A DNA stretch of 64,000 nucleotides from the NCBI GenBank assembly GCA_033060915.1, contig CM065398.1, positions 2,751,001-2,815,000 on the forward strand. The letters run 5' to 3'. Both the position numbers and the translations under genes were made by a program. Below, piece after piece: positions 38,030 through 48,323 of this stretch. The notes beneath the pieces were generated by a model. The model was not told where the DNA came from, did not search any database, and saw only the letters and a list, made by a program, of their open reading frames with translations. The stretch is from Euryodendron excelsum (taxonomy: Eukaryota; Streptophyta; Magnoliopsida; Ericales; Pentaphylacaceae). Position 1 is the first letter of the stretch. Every line of letters begins with the position of its first letter.

Positions 38030-38061
38030 CTCTCTCTCTCTCTCTTACAATTATTCTAACA
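37804..38061 (+). repeat. Copia-2 right LTR
   Basis: TGTTAAAATATATTC to TTCTAACA, homologous to 27645-27865 but longer because of an expanded CT tract (37985-38045). It is followed by the TAAGA target duplication. Confidence 0.92.
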
Positions 38062-38280
38062 TAAGAGACAAAAGGTTAAGACCAACCAGATAGAAATTAT
38101 ACTTATGCTGTTCTTTTTCACTGAAAGCACACCCCTAAATTGGTAATTAACACCTTCAGCAAAACTTGAAGAGCTGGCAAAGATGAGGGATAAAGGAGAG
38201 CTATTACCGCAAAGTACACCTAACATTTTTCTTATGCTTTTTCTAGTTGCAAGTTGCCAGTTTACACAACGTCTAACAGC

Positions 38281-38401
38281 CTATTTGGAAGTTGTGAAAG
38301 GGAAAGAGAAATGGAAGAAAAAGTGCTTTCCCTTGTCCTATTTGGTTTTGCAAAGAAAATGAAACGAAAGTGGAAGGAAAACCCTTTCCCTTATTTGAAA
38401 T

Positions 38402-38468
<67 letters not shown>

Positions 38469-38524
38469 TTATTTTCCCTCCCTTGCCTTTCCTTTCCTTT
38501 TCTCTCCTAGGTAACATCAAATAG
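38281..38524. mobile_element. Small TIR element with a compound GT/GA microsatellite
   Basis: The ends CTATTTGGAAGTT and, reversed, CTATTTGATGTT are imperfect inverted repeats around a purine-rich body of 244 bp. The body holds (GT)n at about 38406-38432 running into (GA)n to 38466. It lies in an intron of the LCB1 pseudogene. No target duplication is clear. Confidence 0.45.
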
Positions 38525-38847
38525 GGAAAGCATTCCCTTTTGGCTGTAAGCATCACATGTGCAATCAGACTAAAAGATCGATGTAGCCAATCATAGATCA
38601 ATATGATGGTGATACTGATTCATCTGATACCCATGGAGCAATAAGATTTTTCCTAATCAGCACTTTGGGATGGCCACAAGCCAGGGCAGCAGGGCCTAAG
38701 GCACATGGTAAGTGGTCTCAAATTGAGGAGAATAGATAAATGAATAAATAGTAGGAAACCACTTAGCTAGCACCTCAACCATATCACCGAGTTCCTAGCA
38801 CTTGGGATATAAGCTAAAAGAGTCAAAATTATAAAAATAAAACAAAC

Positions 38848-40075
38848 CTTTGCAAAGTACTGCAATATTTTCCTTTAGTTTCGTAATAAGATTAGGATTT
38901 TCCTCCATAACATCAATAGTAGTAACAGCAGCAGTCGAAAGATAAGGAGGCAAGGAAGCATAAAAGAGAGAACCAAAATTGCTAAGACGCTGCAAACATA
39001 GGAAGCTAGAAAAATTGAGCATTAATACAAGCCAATAAATAAGTAAATAGATAAAAAGGAATTCTGACTAGAAAATGTTTCTTCCAAAACTAATTTCCCT
39101 TTTTCCAAGTGGTAGGTCTAGTTAATTACTTCCATACTTGGTGATCAATGACTCCAACGCTTCCTATGCAGAATCCTCCTTCTGTGGCCAAGGCATGTCC
39201 CATGGCAGTAGTTATGATCTCTATCTTCTCAATCCATATAATCAACACCATCATAAAATCGCATATGGCGAACTAACGATTGATTATATTTGATATATCC
39301 TCACAACCTACTGCAACCCCATAGTGTTCAGTCAGACCTCTATCGGAACTGCCAAGCATATCGAACGAGTTGCTCTTATGTAATAAGACAAGAAAGCGAT
39401 ACTTCTCCTTCAGTCGGATGATCTCATCGAATGGTGCCATTTGACCTGAATTCTGCAAATTGGTGAAATGCACCAAAACATTAACAATTCACATCTAGCA
39501 TGGGATATATGTAGAAATGTAGGGCAAATAAAATAATATGGGATAATTTTTTTTAATAGTGAAGATAAAAGATACTCACACAACTATAATATTTCCCTTT
39601 TTGCCAAAAGCTGGAATTGCTCTGAACATGGTAGAAAGTCCATAAGGATACAGTACGGAATAGGAGTCCCTAAAACTTAGCAATTCTGGCATCATAATCA
39701 ATTTGGACATCTATACAAAATAAAATTATTAAAGGGTTGATAATTTTCTTGTGAAGGATGAGGAGAAACTTCAATTTAGTTAGTACAATAAACTACACAA
39801 TTGCAACTTAATCTCAAGTAATACCAATTGTTCCATAAAATAAACGAGGGCCACAAGAGCTAGTATCGTATTTCTCCAGTGCAGAATTACGTGACTCCTG
39901 TTCTACAAAATTGCTGTTAGTTGATACATAAATCAAACTTTTACCATAAAAAGAAAATAGGGAATAAGAATAGGTTCTCACAAGTAACTTCTCATGTCCA
40001 ACTAATCTAAGGTAATCTGCTGAAGCAAAGTTCATAACTTCTTTGCCATTGATTACTGTATATGGCCCTGCAGCA
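38848..40075 (-). pseudogene. LCB1: LCB1 pseudogene, six 5'-proximal exon remnants
   Basis: In gene order: 40075-39982 ([13 protein letters not shown] to GHEKLL), 39897-39825 (SALEKY and FYGTI), about 39710-39586 (ARIAKF followed by a stop, then a frame change before YGLSTMF), about 39466-39273 (NSGQMAP to GLTEHYGV), 39230-39138 ([20 protein letters not shown]) and 38989-38848 (SLFYASLPPYLS to KENIAVL). Most junctions keep GT and AG. The block that should follow the third exon, covering the VHWGIQNGL-type region, is not found. Changes at normally conserved positions, such as LLHKSNSFD, indicate relaxed selection. Confidence 0.88.
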
Positions 40076-40599
40076 CTGTGTAACATGAAACTTATAAGCA
40101 AGGATGCCTCTACTATAGTGGCAGATCTCTTTGATACATGATTAAGAATTTCAATAACTGAGACAATAAAATTAATAATATCTCTATGGTGTGGGGAAGA
40201 GAAGTTGGAGGTTCTGTTACTTATCAAACCAAGAGAAAAAAGTTGGAGGTTCTGCTTCCTTCTATCTTTTGCAGGCAGTGAACAAGGAGGCTTCTATGGC
40301 AGGTTGTATGAATAAGGAAGATCATTAAGTTTTATGGAACATTGTGCTTCGTTGGGAGTTGCATGATTAGGAGGTAGAAGATTGGGAGAGCCTGTACTAT
40401 AAGAGTAAGGAAGATTAGTAAGACTTTTGGAACATTGTGCTTTAGTGGGAGTTACGTGATTAGGAGGTGGAAGATTTGGTGAGGATGCTTGAAAGAGACT
40501 ATGGGCTAACTAACTGTGGAAAGGGAGAGGATTCTATAAAATGGAGGCTATCCAGTTAGGATCTTTTGAAGTCAAATCTTTTTAGGAGGTATTGATTGG

Positions 40600-41015
40600 A
40601 GGCCAAGATTCAAAGTTCCCATGGAGAGGTATACGGGGACTCCAGGCATAGGAAGAAGGTGCTTGTGAATTGGTGTTGTACGTGTCAGAAGGATGAAGAG
40701 ATGGTGAATCATCTCTTCATTCATTGTCAGGTTGGCAGAGAGCTTTAGACATTGGTGCTTCCTTTTGCTATGCGGGATCTTCTCCACTTCTTCTTGGGAG
40801 TTAGGATGGGGAAAAGAAAGAAGAAAATTTGGTTGTTGAGTCCTCTTTGCATTATCTTGAACCATGATTTTTCTTTTAAAAATATATGTCCCTTGGTATA
40901 TGTTGAAGAACTTATTTCTAGCTTTTTCTGTAGTTGGGAGTTGAGCATTGTTAACTTAGCTCTTGACCAATTCTTGGATTTGGTAGGGCTTTTTGATGCC
41001 CAAGGAGTGGGCTAG
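40600..41015 (+). pseudogene. LINE zf-RVT domain remnant
   Basis: Tryptophan, paired cysteines and the HLF..HC motif appear in order. A stop follows at GREL. The frame then continues into a downstream region ending near 41015. The length and order match only the last part of an L1 ORF2. Confidence 0.6.
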
Positions 41016-41133
41016 GGTTTCTTTTGTATCTATTTCCTAATGTGGTTTTCAATCCTAAATTGGTGGAGTGTTCTTTGGGTTGCTCCTACGAAATTTGTTG
41101 ATCTCGCCTCTTGGTGGTTTGGGATTAAAGTAT

Positions 41134-42151
41134 TGTTGGAAAATTTGTGTGAAAAAACAAAGTTTAAGCCACTAAAATTGTGGGACCCACACATCCTTTG
41201 ATGTGGTCCAAGATGCTATGAATTCACTTACGTGAAAAGATTGATTTCAAGCATTTAATTGCTCAAATTCATGGAGATTTGAATGAGATAATGACTCTTA
41301 AATTGACCAACATGACCATGGTATTCTTGGGTACAATAGGCTTGTCCCACATTGATCTCTTATGAAACAAATGATGGGTTTATAAAGTCTTACCTTAGAG
41401 TTGGGTTTAGGCCCCAAAGGGTACCCAATTTTGTCGAAGGGAGAATACCTACCCAATCCATGGGTCAACCACACGGGTGCACACCGCCTGCACCAAATCG
41501 GGCCAGGTGCTTTATAGGTCCAACTGAGTTCATTCTTTTGCTCCAAAATCATTTGAATTTAATTTTTTAAATTCCAGTTGTGACTATTGAGTTAAGGCAC
41601 CGTTTGGCTGGTGACTTTCTGCGGACGTGCATGTTTATGCCTATTTAAATAGGAGATTCTTCTCCAGTTTGAAAACGGACAAAACAGATGAATGTTCAGA
41701 AACTTTGCTGAGTTTTCCCAGAAAATGTATGCGATTTCTGCATTATCTCTATTTGTCCGGTTTTTGTAGAGAATTTTATGAGCGAAATTTTCTATAGCCT
41801 TCTCATTTCTTTCCATCTTCTTTGAATCCCTACCTAAATTTTGAGACAAATTTCTAGAAATTTCAGTGCTGAATTTCTGTTAGAAATTTTGTTTCATTCC
41901 GGTCTCCCTTCTTTATTCTCTTCGATTTTCAAGAAGTTTTTACGTTGTTGTATTAAGAGAGAGTAAACAACATAGTTTGGTTCGCTGAGCCCTCAAATTG
42001 AAGTGTTCTTCTGTGCGCTGTGATCATTGTATCCTGGGAGGCCAGTACTTGTTTATCCCGTTAGCACCATTGTGGGGGCAAATCTGTCTTAAGAACAAAG
42101 TGTGAAACACTTTCCTTGATCAAATCATTTGTTTTGTACTTGGTTCCTACA
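41134..42151 (+). mobile_element. Probable solo LTR (copia-like) inside the LINE
   Basis: About 1018 bp from TGTTGGAAAATTTGTG to TTGGTTCCTACA, with TG...CA ends and a TATA-like TATTTAAATAGG near 41641. LINE-like sequence lies on both sides. The flanks AGTAT and GTACT do not form a clean duplication, perhaps because the right end was involved in the later tandem duplication. No internal retrotransposon coding is present. Confidence 0.55.
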
Positions 42152-43121
42152 GTACTACAAGTTCTTTAATTATGTGTTTTATTTGAATGTCTGGAATATC
42201 ATATTTAGGAGCATATAAGTAGTATTTAATTACACTAGATTACATATAGATTGTTAAATTGCAATATCACCTTAGTCACATTTGGAGGAGTTTAATAACA
42301 AGTGTATGGTATAGGAAAAATCATTTGGCAGGCTCTCTTTCTGGCAACCTCTTGGAATATTTGTGTATTGAGAAATGGTGTCAGTTTTACTGGTCAATGT
42401 CTAGTTTGGGAGGAAACAGTTTTCTCCGTCAATAGCTTTTAGGATTAAAGCAAAGATTGGATGGTCTCATTTCAGTACTCTGGAGTTCATTCACAATCTA
42501 ACTGCAATCAAAAGGATCTCTATCAGGAAAGTTAGTTGACTTCTTGCCAACTTCGTCAGTTTCAGTTTCAGTGCTTTTGGTGTTGGTCCCCTTCGCTTTG
42601 GTCTGTCTGTATTTTTTTTGATCAAATCATTTGTTTTGTACTTGGTTCCTACAGTACTACAAGTTCTTTAATTATGTGTTTTATTTGAATGTCTGGAATA
42701 TCATATTTAGGAGCATATAAGTAGTATTTAATTACACTAGATTACATATAGATTGTTAAATTGCAATATCACCTTAGTCACATTTGGAGGAGTTTAATAA
42801 CAAGTGTATGGTATAGGAAAAATCATTTGGCAGGCTCTCTTTCTGGCAACCTCTTGGAATATTTGTGTATTGAGAAATGGTGTCAGTTTTACTGGTCAAT
42901 GTCTAGTTTGGGAGGAAACAGTTTTCTCCGTCAATAGCTTTTAGGATTAAAGCAAAGATTGGATGGTCTCATTTCAGTACTCTGGAGTTCATTCACAATC
43001 TAACTGCAATCAAAAGGATCTCTATCAGGAAAGTTAGTTGACTTCTTGCCAACTTCGTCAGTTTCAGTTTCAGTGCTTTTGGTGTTGGTCCCCTCCGCTT
43101 TGGTCTGTCTGTATTTTTTTT
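42118..43121. repeat. Near-identical tandem duplication, 502-bp unit
   Basis: Unit 1 is 42118-42619 and unit 2 is 42620-43121. The two copies agree base for base except near the end (CCCCTTCGC versus CCCCTCCGC) and in one T-run length. The unit starts with the last 34 bp of the probable solo LTR and continues into the LINE 3' region. Confidence 0.95.
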
Positions 43122-43521
43122 TGTGTTCTCGTTTTCCTTAGGCCTGGTTTGTTCTGGTTGCATCTAGTTCAGTGATAGCCTATTCTTGTAACCCTTATTC
43201 TGTTCTATAAAATTTCTTCCTTTTGCCGATACAAAAAATAAAAATAAAAATAAAAAAAATAAAAAACACAAAGCAGGGGGAGGGGGAGGCGCATAGACAC
43301 ATCCATTTTTAGTTTAAACATAAAGCTAGAACTATAAAATGGAACATTTAACAAGCAAAACACCAAAACGTTTCGAGAGAATTCAGAGACAAATACTATA
43401 AACACGAAGACAAACTAATGTCTTCGATTAATTCTGAAGCTTGTACAGTCCTTTCATCTCATATAAACTGGGTAATTATCAAGCCAAAGACTCTGGGGTG
43501 GTTTCAAGGAGTTGATAGCAC

Positions 43522-44332
43522 CTAAGGCTATATTTGTTACAAAGAAATGGAATGAAATGAAATAAAATGACCATTTTTACTTTCATTTTCATTATCTTGT
43601 TTGGTACCATTATTTAAAGGTGGAATGACTATTCTCATGGAATGATTATTCTCATATTTTGTTGAAATGGTCATTCTCTATTTTAAGAGTGGGAATGGTT
43701 ATTTTATTCTCACATGAGAGAGCATAAAACAAAATTTGATAAGATTTTTGTTGTCAAATTTCTTTTAAAAAAAATAAAACATGTTTGGTAATTATTTTTT
43801 TAATTTTAAAATTTAAAAATAAAAAAATAAAAAAATTTATAAGTTGAAAAATCCCCACCATCGTTGGTGTCACTAACCACCAGCACCATCCATGTCGGCG
43901 ACATTCACCTGCCATTCATTGCTATCTCTACTCCCCACCGCCCCATCACCACCACCACCCACCGTTAACTAGTGCCGCCGCAACCCCACTACCACCCCCG
44001 CCACGGTCACCATGCACCCACTATCACCCACCACCACCGCCTCGCTGTAGCTTCCATCATCGCTCGCCGCACACCGCCGCTACCACCACCCCAAATGCTT
44101 AATAATATTTAATAAATAATATGTAATACTTTCAATATTATGCATATGACATAATATTAAATTTTTATATTATACACTAAAATTTCATTTCATTCCATTA
44201 TAGTATTGTTCATTAGTCTTACTAAATAATGGAATGAGAATGACCATTTTATTTTATTTGCATTCTCATTTTTATTCTCATTCTCATTTCATTCTATTCA
44301 TTTTTATTTTTTTATAGCAAATATAGCTTTAG
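43522..44332. mobile_element. 811-bp TIR (MITE-like) element with a GC-rich core
   Basis: The ends CTAAGGCTATATTTG and, reversed, CTAAAGCTATATTTG are followed on both sides by GAATGAAATGA-rich subterminal sequence and GACCATTTT/AATGGTCATT words. The core (about 43855-44095) is a CACCACCACC/GCCGCC-rich patch unlike the AT-rich arms. There is no transposase. The flanks show no clear target duplication. Confidence 0.65.
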
Positions 44333-45969
44333 AGGTTTTGAATTTGCCCTTAAAGGGAGCAGAATCCCAAACCTTAACCATTAGGCGAATACTTTGGGTT
44401 TGTTTAGTTCTATTTTGAAGATACAATAGATATAATCCAGTGAGTCCAGCCAAGGAAGATGCGGCCACGTTGGAAGCCTAAAACAAGGGTGGATCCAATG
44501 CCCATCAAGAAGCTTTATGGTCCAAGAGTGTCCAAAATAGTTGTTTGGGCCCTTTGGCCGTGCTAGCTCGATTATTTAGCCTATGACCTCAGTTTCTAAC
44601 AGGTTTCTTGTATAATTCATAAATTTAATAGCAATTTATAAGCTTAATAGAATGATACTTGGTGCTTAAATAATAGATTTATTCTTGTATCTAGGCAGCA
44701 GAGTGCTTTGTCTCCATGGAATCCACCTGCCATCACCTAAACTGTTTTGAGTTTTAATAGAAATTTCGTTTGGTCTTACAACCATTCATGTTTACATCTT
44801 TTTAGCTGGATTGACCTCCTTGCCCTAATTTAGCTCCACCATCTTTCCCTAGTCTCATGCTCCATTATTAACACCCCCAGTCCGAAGCAGAAGTTGGGCA
44901 ATTTTTCGGGCTGCACAAACCCAGGCTAGTGGGGTCATCAATTGCATCACACATTGTTGTGTAAGGAAGTAGACGTGTGACTCTGTAATTCTGGCTATAG
45001 GCCTTACAAAGGCACCTAAATGAAAACGGCCAGTTCCCTTCTATTCTCAAATCCCAAGCGTAGAAATAACAAGTAGCACATTTAGTGTCTGCTTGTAGTG
45101 TGTCGTTTTCTTTTGGGTTTTTATGCTCTTCCCTATTATTGTAGAGTATTAATGTGATTTAGGCTAAGATGATATTGACTAGTGCATCTTAATGTTTTGT
45201 GAAAACAAAATGCATATATAGGACACATTGGCATGCCAGAAATTTGTAACACACAAATTTCGAGTCTAAAATATTAGCTAAGAAAATGTAAGTAACAAAT
45301 TTAATTTTATAAATTTGAACAAGTGCAGTACAATTTCCGTTATAATTTCTAATCAAAGAAATAATCCTTTAATTCTTTACTTCAATGATGGACTTAAAGG
45401 CTTGCAGCTTGATTTCGAATCAAGTGGCAGGACCTTCTTCAACTTAAATGAAGAAGACACTTGAATGAGAGAGTTCTTCGGCCTTTAGAAGCTTCAGTTT
45501 GTTAAAGCATTGGGTCATGTCATGCTTGTTTTTCTCTCTCTTGAGGGTCACCGTTATATTTATAGCTGAAGGTGGAGAGAATTTTGATGATTGTATACCT
45601 TTTTATGATAATTATCTTTATTATTTTAAGAGATAATTATCAATAAAGACAATTCATGGACAAGTATCCAAATTTGATTTGATAACATATTTATCTTTCC
45701 TCATTGCAGTCCCATGTGACAAGTAGCTCAATTTATATTAGCCTAAGTCTTGTTAGTTTAAAAACTGCATTACTTTGACACATGGCATCATTTGATCTGC
45801 CACTCTTAGTAAAACATAGAAGACGTGCTAATATTTTATTCACCAATGTGTGCATTTATTTATGTCTTCATTTGACATGTGCCAATTTATGAGTGATTGA
45901 AGTTTGCTTGTTTACAAATGCTTCATAGAGATTTGTTCACACACACATTGCAAAATTGTCAAAAGTGAG
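44333..45969. other. Intergenic region, nothing identified
   Basis: No supported gene or element. A TATA-like TTATATTTATAGC near 45555 follows a short region of CTCTC and may mark an unrecognised LTR, but no ends were found. The left limit of the inverted-repeat element in the next entry is uncertain and may reach into this stretch. Confidence 0.4.
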
Positions 45970-47905
45970 TGGGTCTCGAAATTTTTTGCGTCATTTGAAG
46001 TCAATACGATTTTTTGCACAATAGTCACCTAACTTTCTCTCCCCTTTTTTTTTTTTTTTTTCGTGAAATCTAATGTAAATCTACAATGAATTGGAGGTTC
46101 TATTGTTCAGACTTTGGCTGAATTCTTGAACCGAGTTTGCATACATAGAATTATTCACAAATTCAAAATTAATAAGGAACAAATAAGTATCTTCTCTAGA
46201 AGTTGAATTTGTTTCTAATTTCAGATGAAAGAAAGTAGCAGAATTTTATCCGAAATTACAGTCACGATTACAATAGGATTCAATTTTCTTTTGTCTATAA
46301 AAGAATTGAATCCCCATATTGTGGCATAATTGGCGAAGTAGTCCAACAATGTCACAAGTCTCTACAAAATGCTTCCTTCTTCCTTTTCTGAAAAGTACCA
46401 TCTATGTATTGCAGTAGGCTTTCACATTATTTCCGATGTAACCAAAAAGGAAAAAAAAAAAGAAGTAGACTTTCACATTGTTACAAGTAGTAAACTGTGG
46501 GACATCTATTCTGAACTTGATTCTTCTTTGCATAGCTTTCTCGTAGAGTACATGATGCACGTAGAGATCAATTCAATGCATTGTTTTGTATCATCATTGT
46601 GCCATCCCATCACAAAACAACAGAGAACTAAGTGTTAAATCATATTCATGTCTTGTTTTTTCTCTTTATATATATAGCACCTTCTGGAGGCCGAACGCTG
46701 TATAGGATCTCATGTGTGCATTGCTCAATAAAAAGAGTCATTCTCTCTTTTTAATGAAAATAGATAAAAGATGTTGTTTTCTCCTTTAATCCGGCAATCA
46801 TGGAGCACATCCTAGCGAAACAGAGAACTTTATTTTTCTTTTGTCTTCTCTGTGCATATAGAAAGAACATAATAATGAATTATAAATGCTTCTTAACTCA
46901 GTCCTTGGGTCGGCTTCGCTAAAAAGAATAAAAGTATTTTTTTATTCACAAAATTTATCAACGCAGTGAATGTATCACCATTTTGAAAGTCTGACCATCT
47001 TATTGTATCTTTCTTTTTTTTAATTTAGCAACAAGATACATACTAGGGAGCTTTTGGAGAAACTGTTGCTCAACTGCAAGGTCAGTGATCTAAGAATTCA
47101 TATACCAAAAGTATGTCATCCATATGAATGTCATCCTTCTGATGGCAATCGCATAGTGCTATGAAGACACACTGCAATTATAATTCCGTAGTACAGCGAA
47201 GGGAGTGCTGCACTGAAACACGAAATCTGAATTTGCATTTTATCTGTCATTGGTTGCCTAATCAAAACAACATGAGACTACTAGATTTGAAGACCCTTTT
47301 TGACTTTGTTTCTTTTGCACTATCACTTTGTTTATTATTTATTTATTGATTTTTTAAATTGTTTTTATCAGGTTCTCAGATTTTGGCTTTACTTTGAATC
47401 AAAAGCTTCACTTGCATCTTGATTGTAGACCTTTAATTTTACTGGGGTTCATTAAGGTCTCAATTTTAGACATTTGACTTTGCTTTGGGTCTTAATTTCA
47501 GACCTTTGACTTCGCTTTGGTCTCGGATTCAAATATTTTGCCTTACTTGGGTTTCATTCAGGTCTCCACCTCGGACCTATGACTCTCCTTTGGGTCTCGA
47601 TTTCAAAGCTTTGACTTCACTTTGGATTTCAATTTTAGACCTTTATCTTTACTTGGGCTTTGTTCAAGTCTCGATTGCAAACATTTGACACTATTTTGGG
47701 TCTCAATTTTAGACATTTGATTTCAAACCTTTAACTTTGCTTTGGGTCTCGATTTCAGACCTTGTGCTTTACTTGGGATTTGTTTAGGTTCGATCTCAGA
47801 CCATGGTTTACTTCAAAGACCACTTTGTTCAGGGATGAAGAATTGTCGCCATCAATAATGACAAAGGGGAGCCTATGATGATAGTCTTAGACTTGCTTGT
47901 CTTAA
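45970..47905. mobile_element. Inverted-repeat element, left arm (copy a)
   Basis: This arm is the reverse complement, with moderate divergence, of 48670-50272 (arm b) and, further out, of 63443-64000 (arm c). Shared words include AAAATTAATAAGGAACAAATAAG, TCACAAGTCTCT, GCAGTAGGCTTTCACA and GTTGCTCAACT. The part from 47380 to 47810 is a minisatellite. Small internal duplications near 46425-46490 are specific to this copy. Arms this long around a short spacer suggest a foldback or Mutator-like transposon (inference). Confidence 0.7.
47380..47810. repeat. TTTCAGACCTTTGACTTTGC minisatellite
   Basis: About ten imperfect units of roughly 40-45 bp built from GGGTCTCGATTT, CAGACCTTTGACTT and a TTTACTTGGGCTT phrase. 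Shorter arrays of the complement lie at about 48770-49110 and 61965-62275. Confidence 0.85.
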
Positions 47906-47994
47906 TCTTGACAGAAACATAAATCTACTTGTTCCTCCAAGTTGTCGATATCTATTCTTCGCTTACCATAAGCTTTATTGTGAAAATAACACTC

Positions 47995-48300
47995 TGTCAA
48001 GTTAGAACTCATGATTGGGTTGCATTTTGGTTTAGTGGTCCAATCATATATGATGGACCTCCTAGAAGAGTGAATAGGAAAAAGTCAACTAAACCAAAGG
48101 CATATCACAATCCCACTGATGCTATTGATGACAAGCCACCACAACGTTTTGACAAAGAAGAGGGACTATTCTAGGACTTGCGCATTAAAGAGAATACAAA
48201 AGAGAAAACTTATCTAGCTGCAATGTTATATTGCTGGGTGTGCAAATTTGTTTTACCTAATAAAGAAGTCGACCACATTTGCCCCACATTTTCGAGGTAG
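47995..48300 (+). pseudogene. Plant mobile domain (PMD) gene fragment in the inverted-repeat spacer
   Basis: One frame, interrupted by a TAG at 48172 and ended by a TAG at 48298, reads DWVAFWFSGPIIYDGPPR, then PTDAIDDKPPQ, then TYLAAMLYCWVCKFVLPNKE. These words are characteristic of plant mobile domain (aminotransferase-like, PF10536) proteins, a family repeatedly found inside transposons and also in host MAIN/MAIL silencing proteins. Only about 100 codons remain. The position between inverted arms suggests the domain was part of a transposon. Confidence 0.65.
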
Positions 48301-48323
48301 CCACCCAAGTTTATTTCAACACG

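Larger units (their letters stand above)
27645..38061 (+). mobile_element. Copia-2: degenerate Ty1/copia retrotransposon carrying a giant solo LTR
   Basis: LTRs at 27645-27865 (221 bp) and 37804-38061 (258 bp) start TGTTAA and end CTAACA. They are flanked by identical TAAGA at 27640-27644 and 38062-38066. The internal order gag, zinc knuckle, protease, pre-integrase, integrase, RT and RNase H is copia-type, with many stops. A GTTTGTGGGGGC purine tract precedes the right LTR. The pre-integrase region is split at 29928-35084 by a solo LTR. The whole element lies in an intron of the LCB1 pseudogene. Confidence 0.93.
18000..40075 (-). pseudogene. LCB1: Serine palmitoyltransferase subunit LCB1 pseudogene, split by retrotransposons
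   Basis: Eight blocks on the - strand, in gene order, match plant LCB1, the non-catalytic subunit of the ER enzyme that condenses serine with palmitoyl-CoA in the first step of sphingolipid synthesis. They are 39982-40075, 39825-39897, about 39586-39710, about 39273-39466, 39138-39230, 38848-38989, 27550-27623 and about 18000-18126. Telling words are [70 protein letters not shown] and SKRSTLDKCRL. Introns are retained, so this is not a retro-copy. It has an internal stop (after ARIAKF), frameshifts and exon deletions, and the N-terminal membrane-anchor exons are missing upstream, where a LINE begins. Two copia elements lie in its introns. An intact paralogue is presumably elsewhere. Confidence 0.88.
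40238..43270 (+). mobile_element. 5'-truncated LINE (L1-type) with poly(A) tail
   Basis: A frame near 40665-40750 gives VNWCCTCQKDEEMVNHLF..HC, the zinc-binding (zf-RVT) domain found after the reverse transcriptase of plant LINEs. The 3' part ends with CTTTTGCCGATAC and an A-rich tail with AAATAAAAATAAAA at 43228-43267. The RT and endonuclease are absent and there are stops. It has been enlarged by a probable solo LTR and a tandem duplication. It lies beyond the 5'-most surviving LCB1 exon and may have displaced the missing first exons. Confidence 0.65.

Noticed and set aside
38338..38601. Frames with long serine-leucine, threonine-histidine or arginine-glutamate runs
   Set aside because: They are translations of GA, GT and CT microsatellites. 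Similar cases near 1554, 15430 and 57150 were rejected for the same reason.
39586..40075. A functional LCB1 gene
   Set aside because: A stop after ARIAKF, a frame change in the same exon, missing exons and altered conserved residues make a functional product unlikely.
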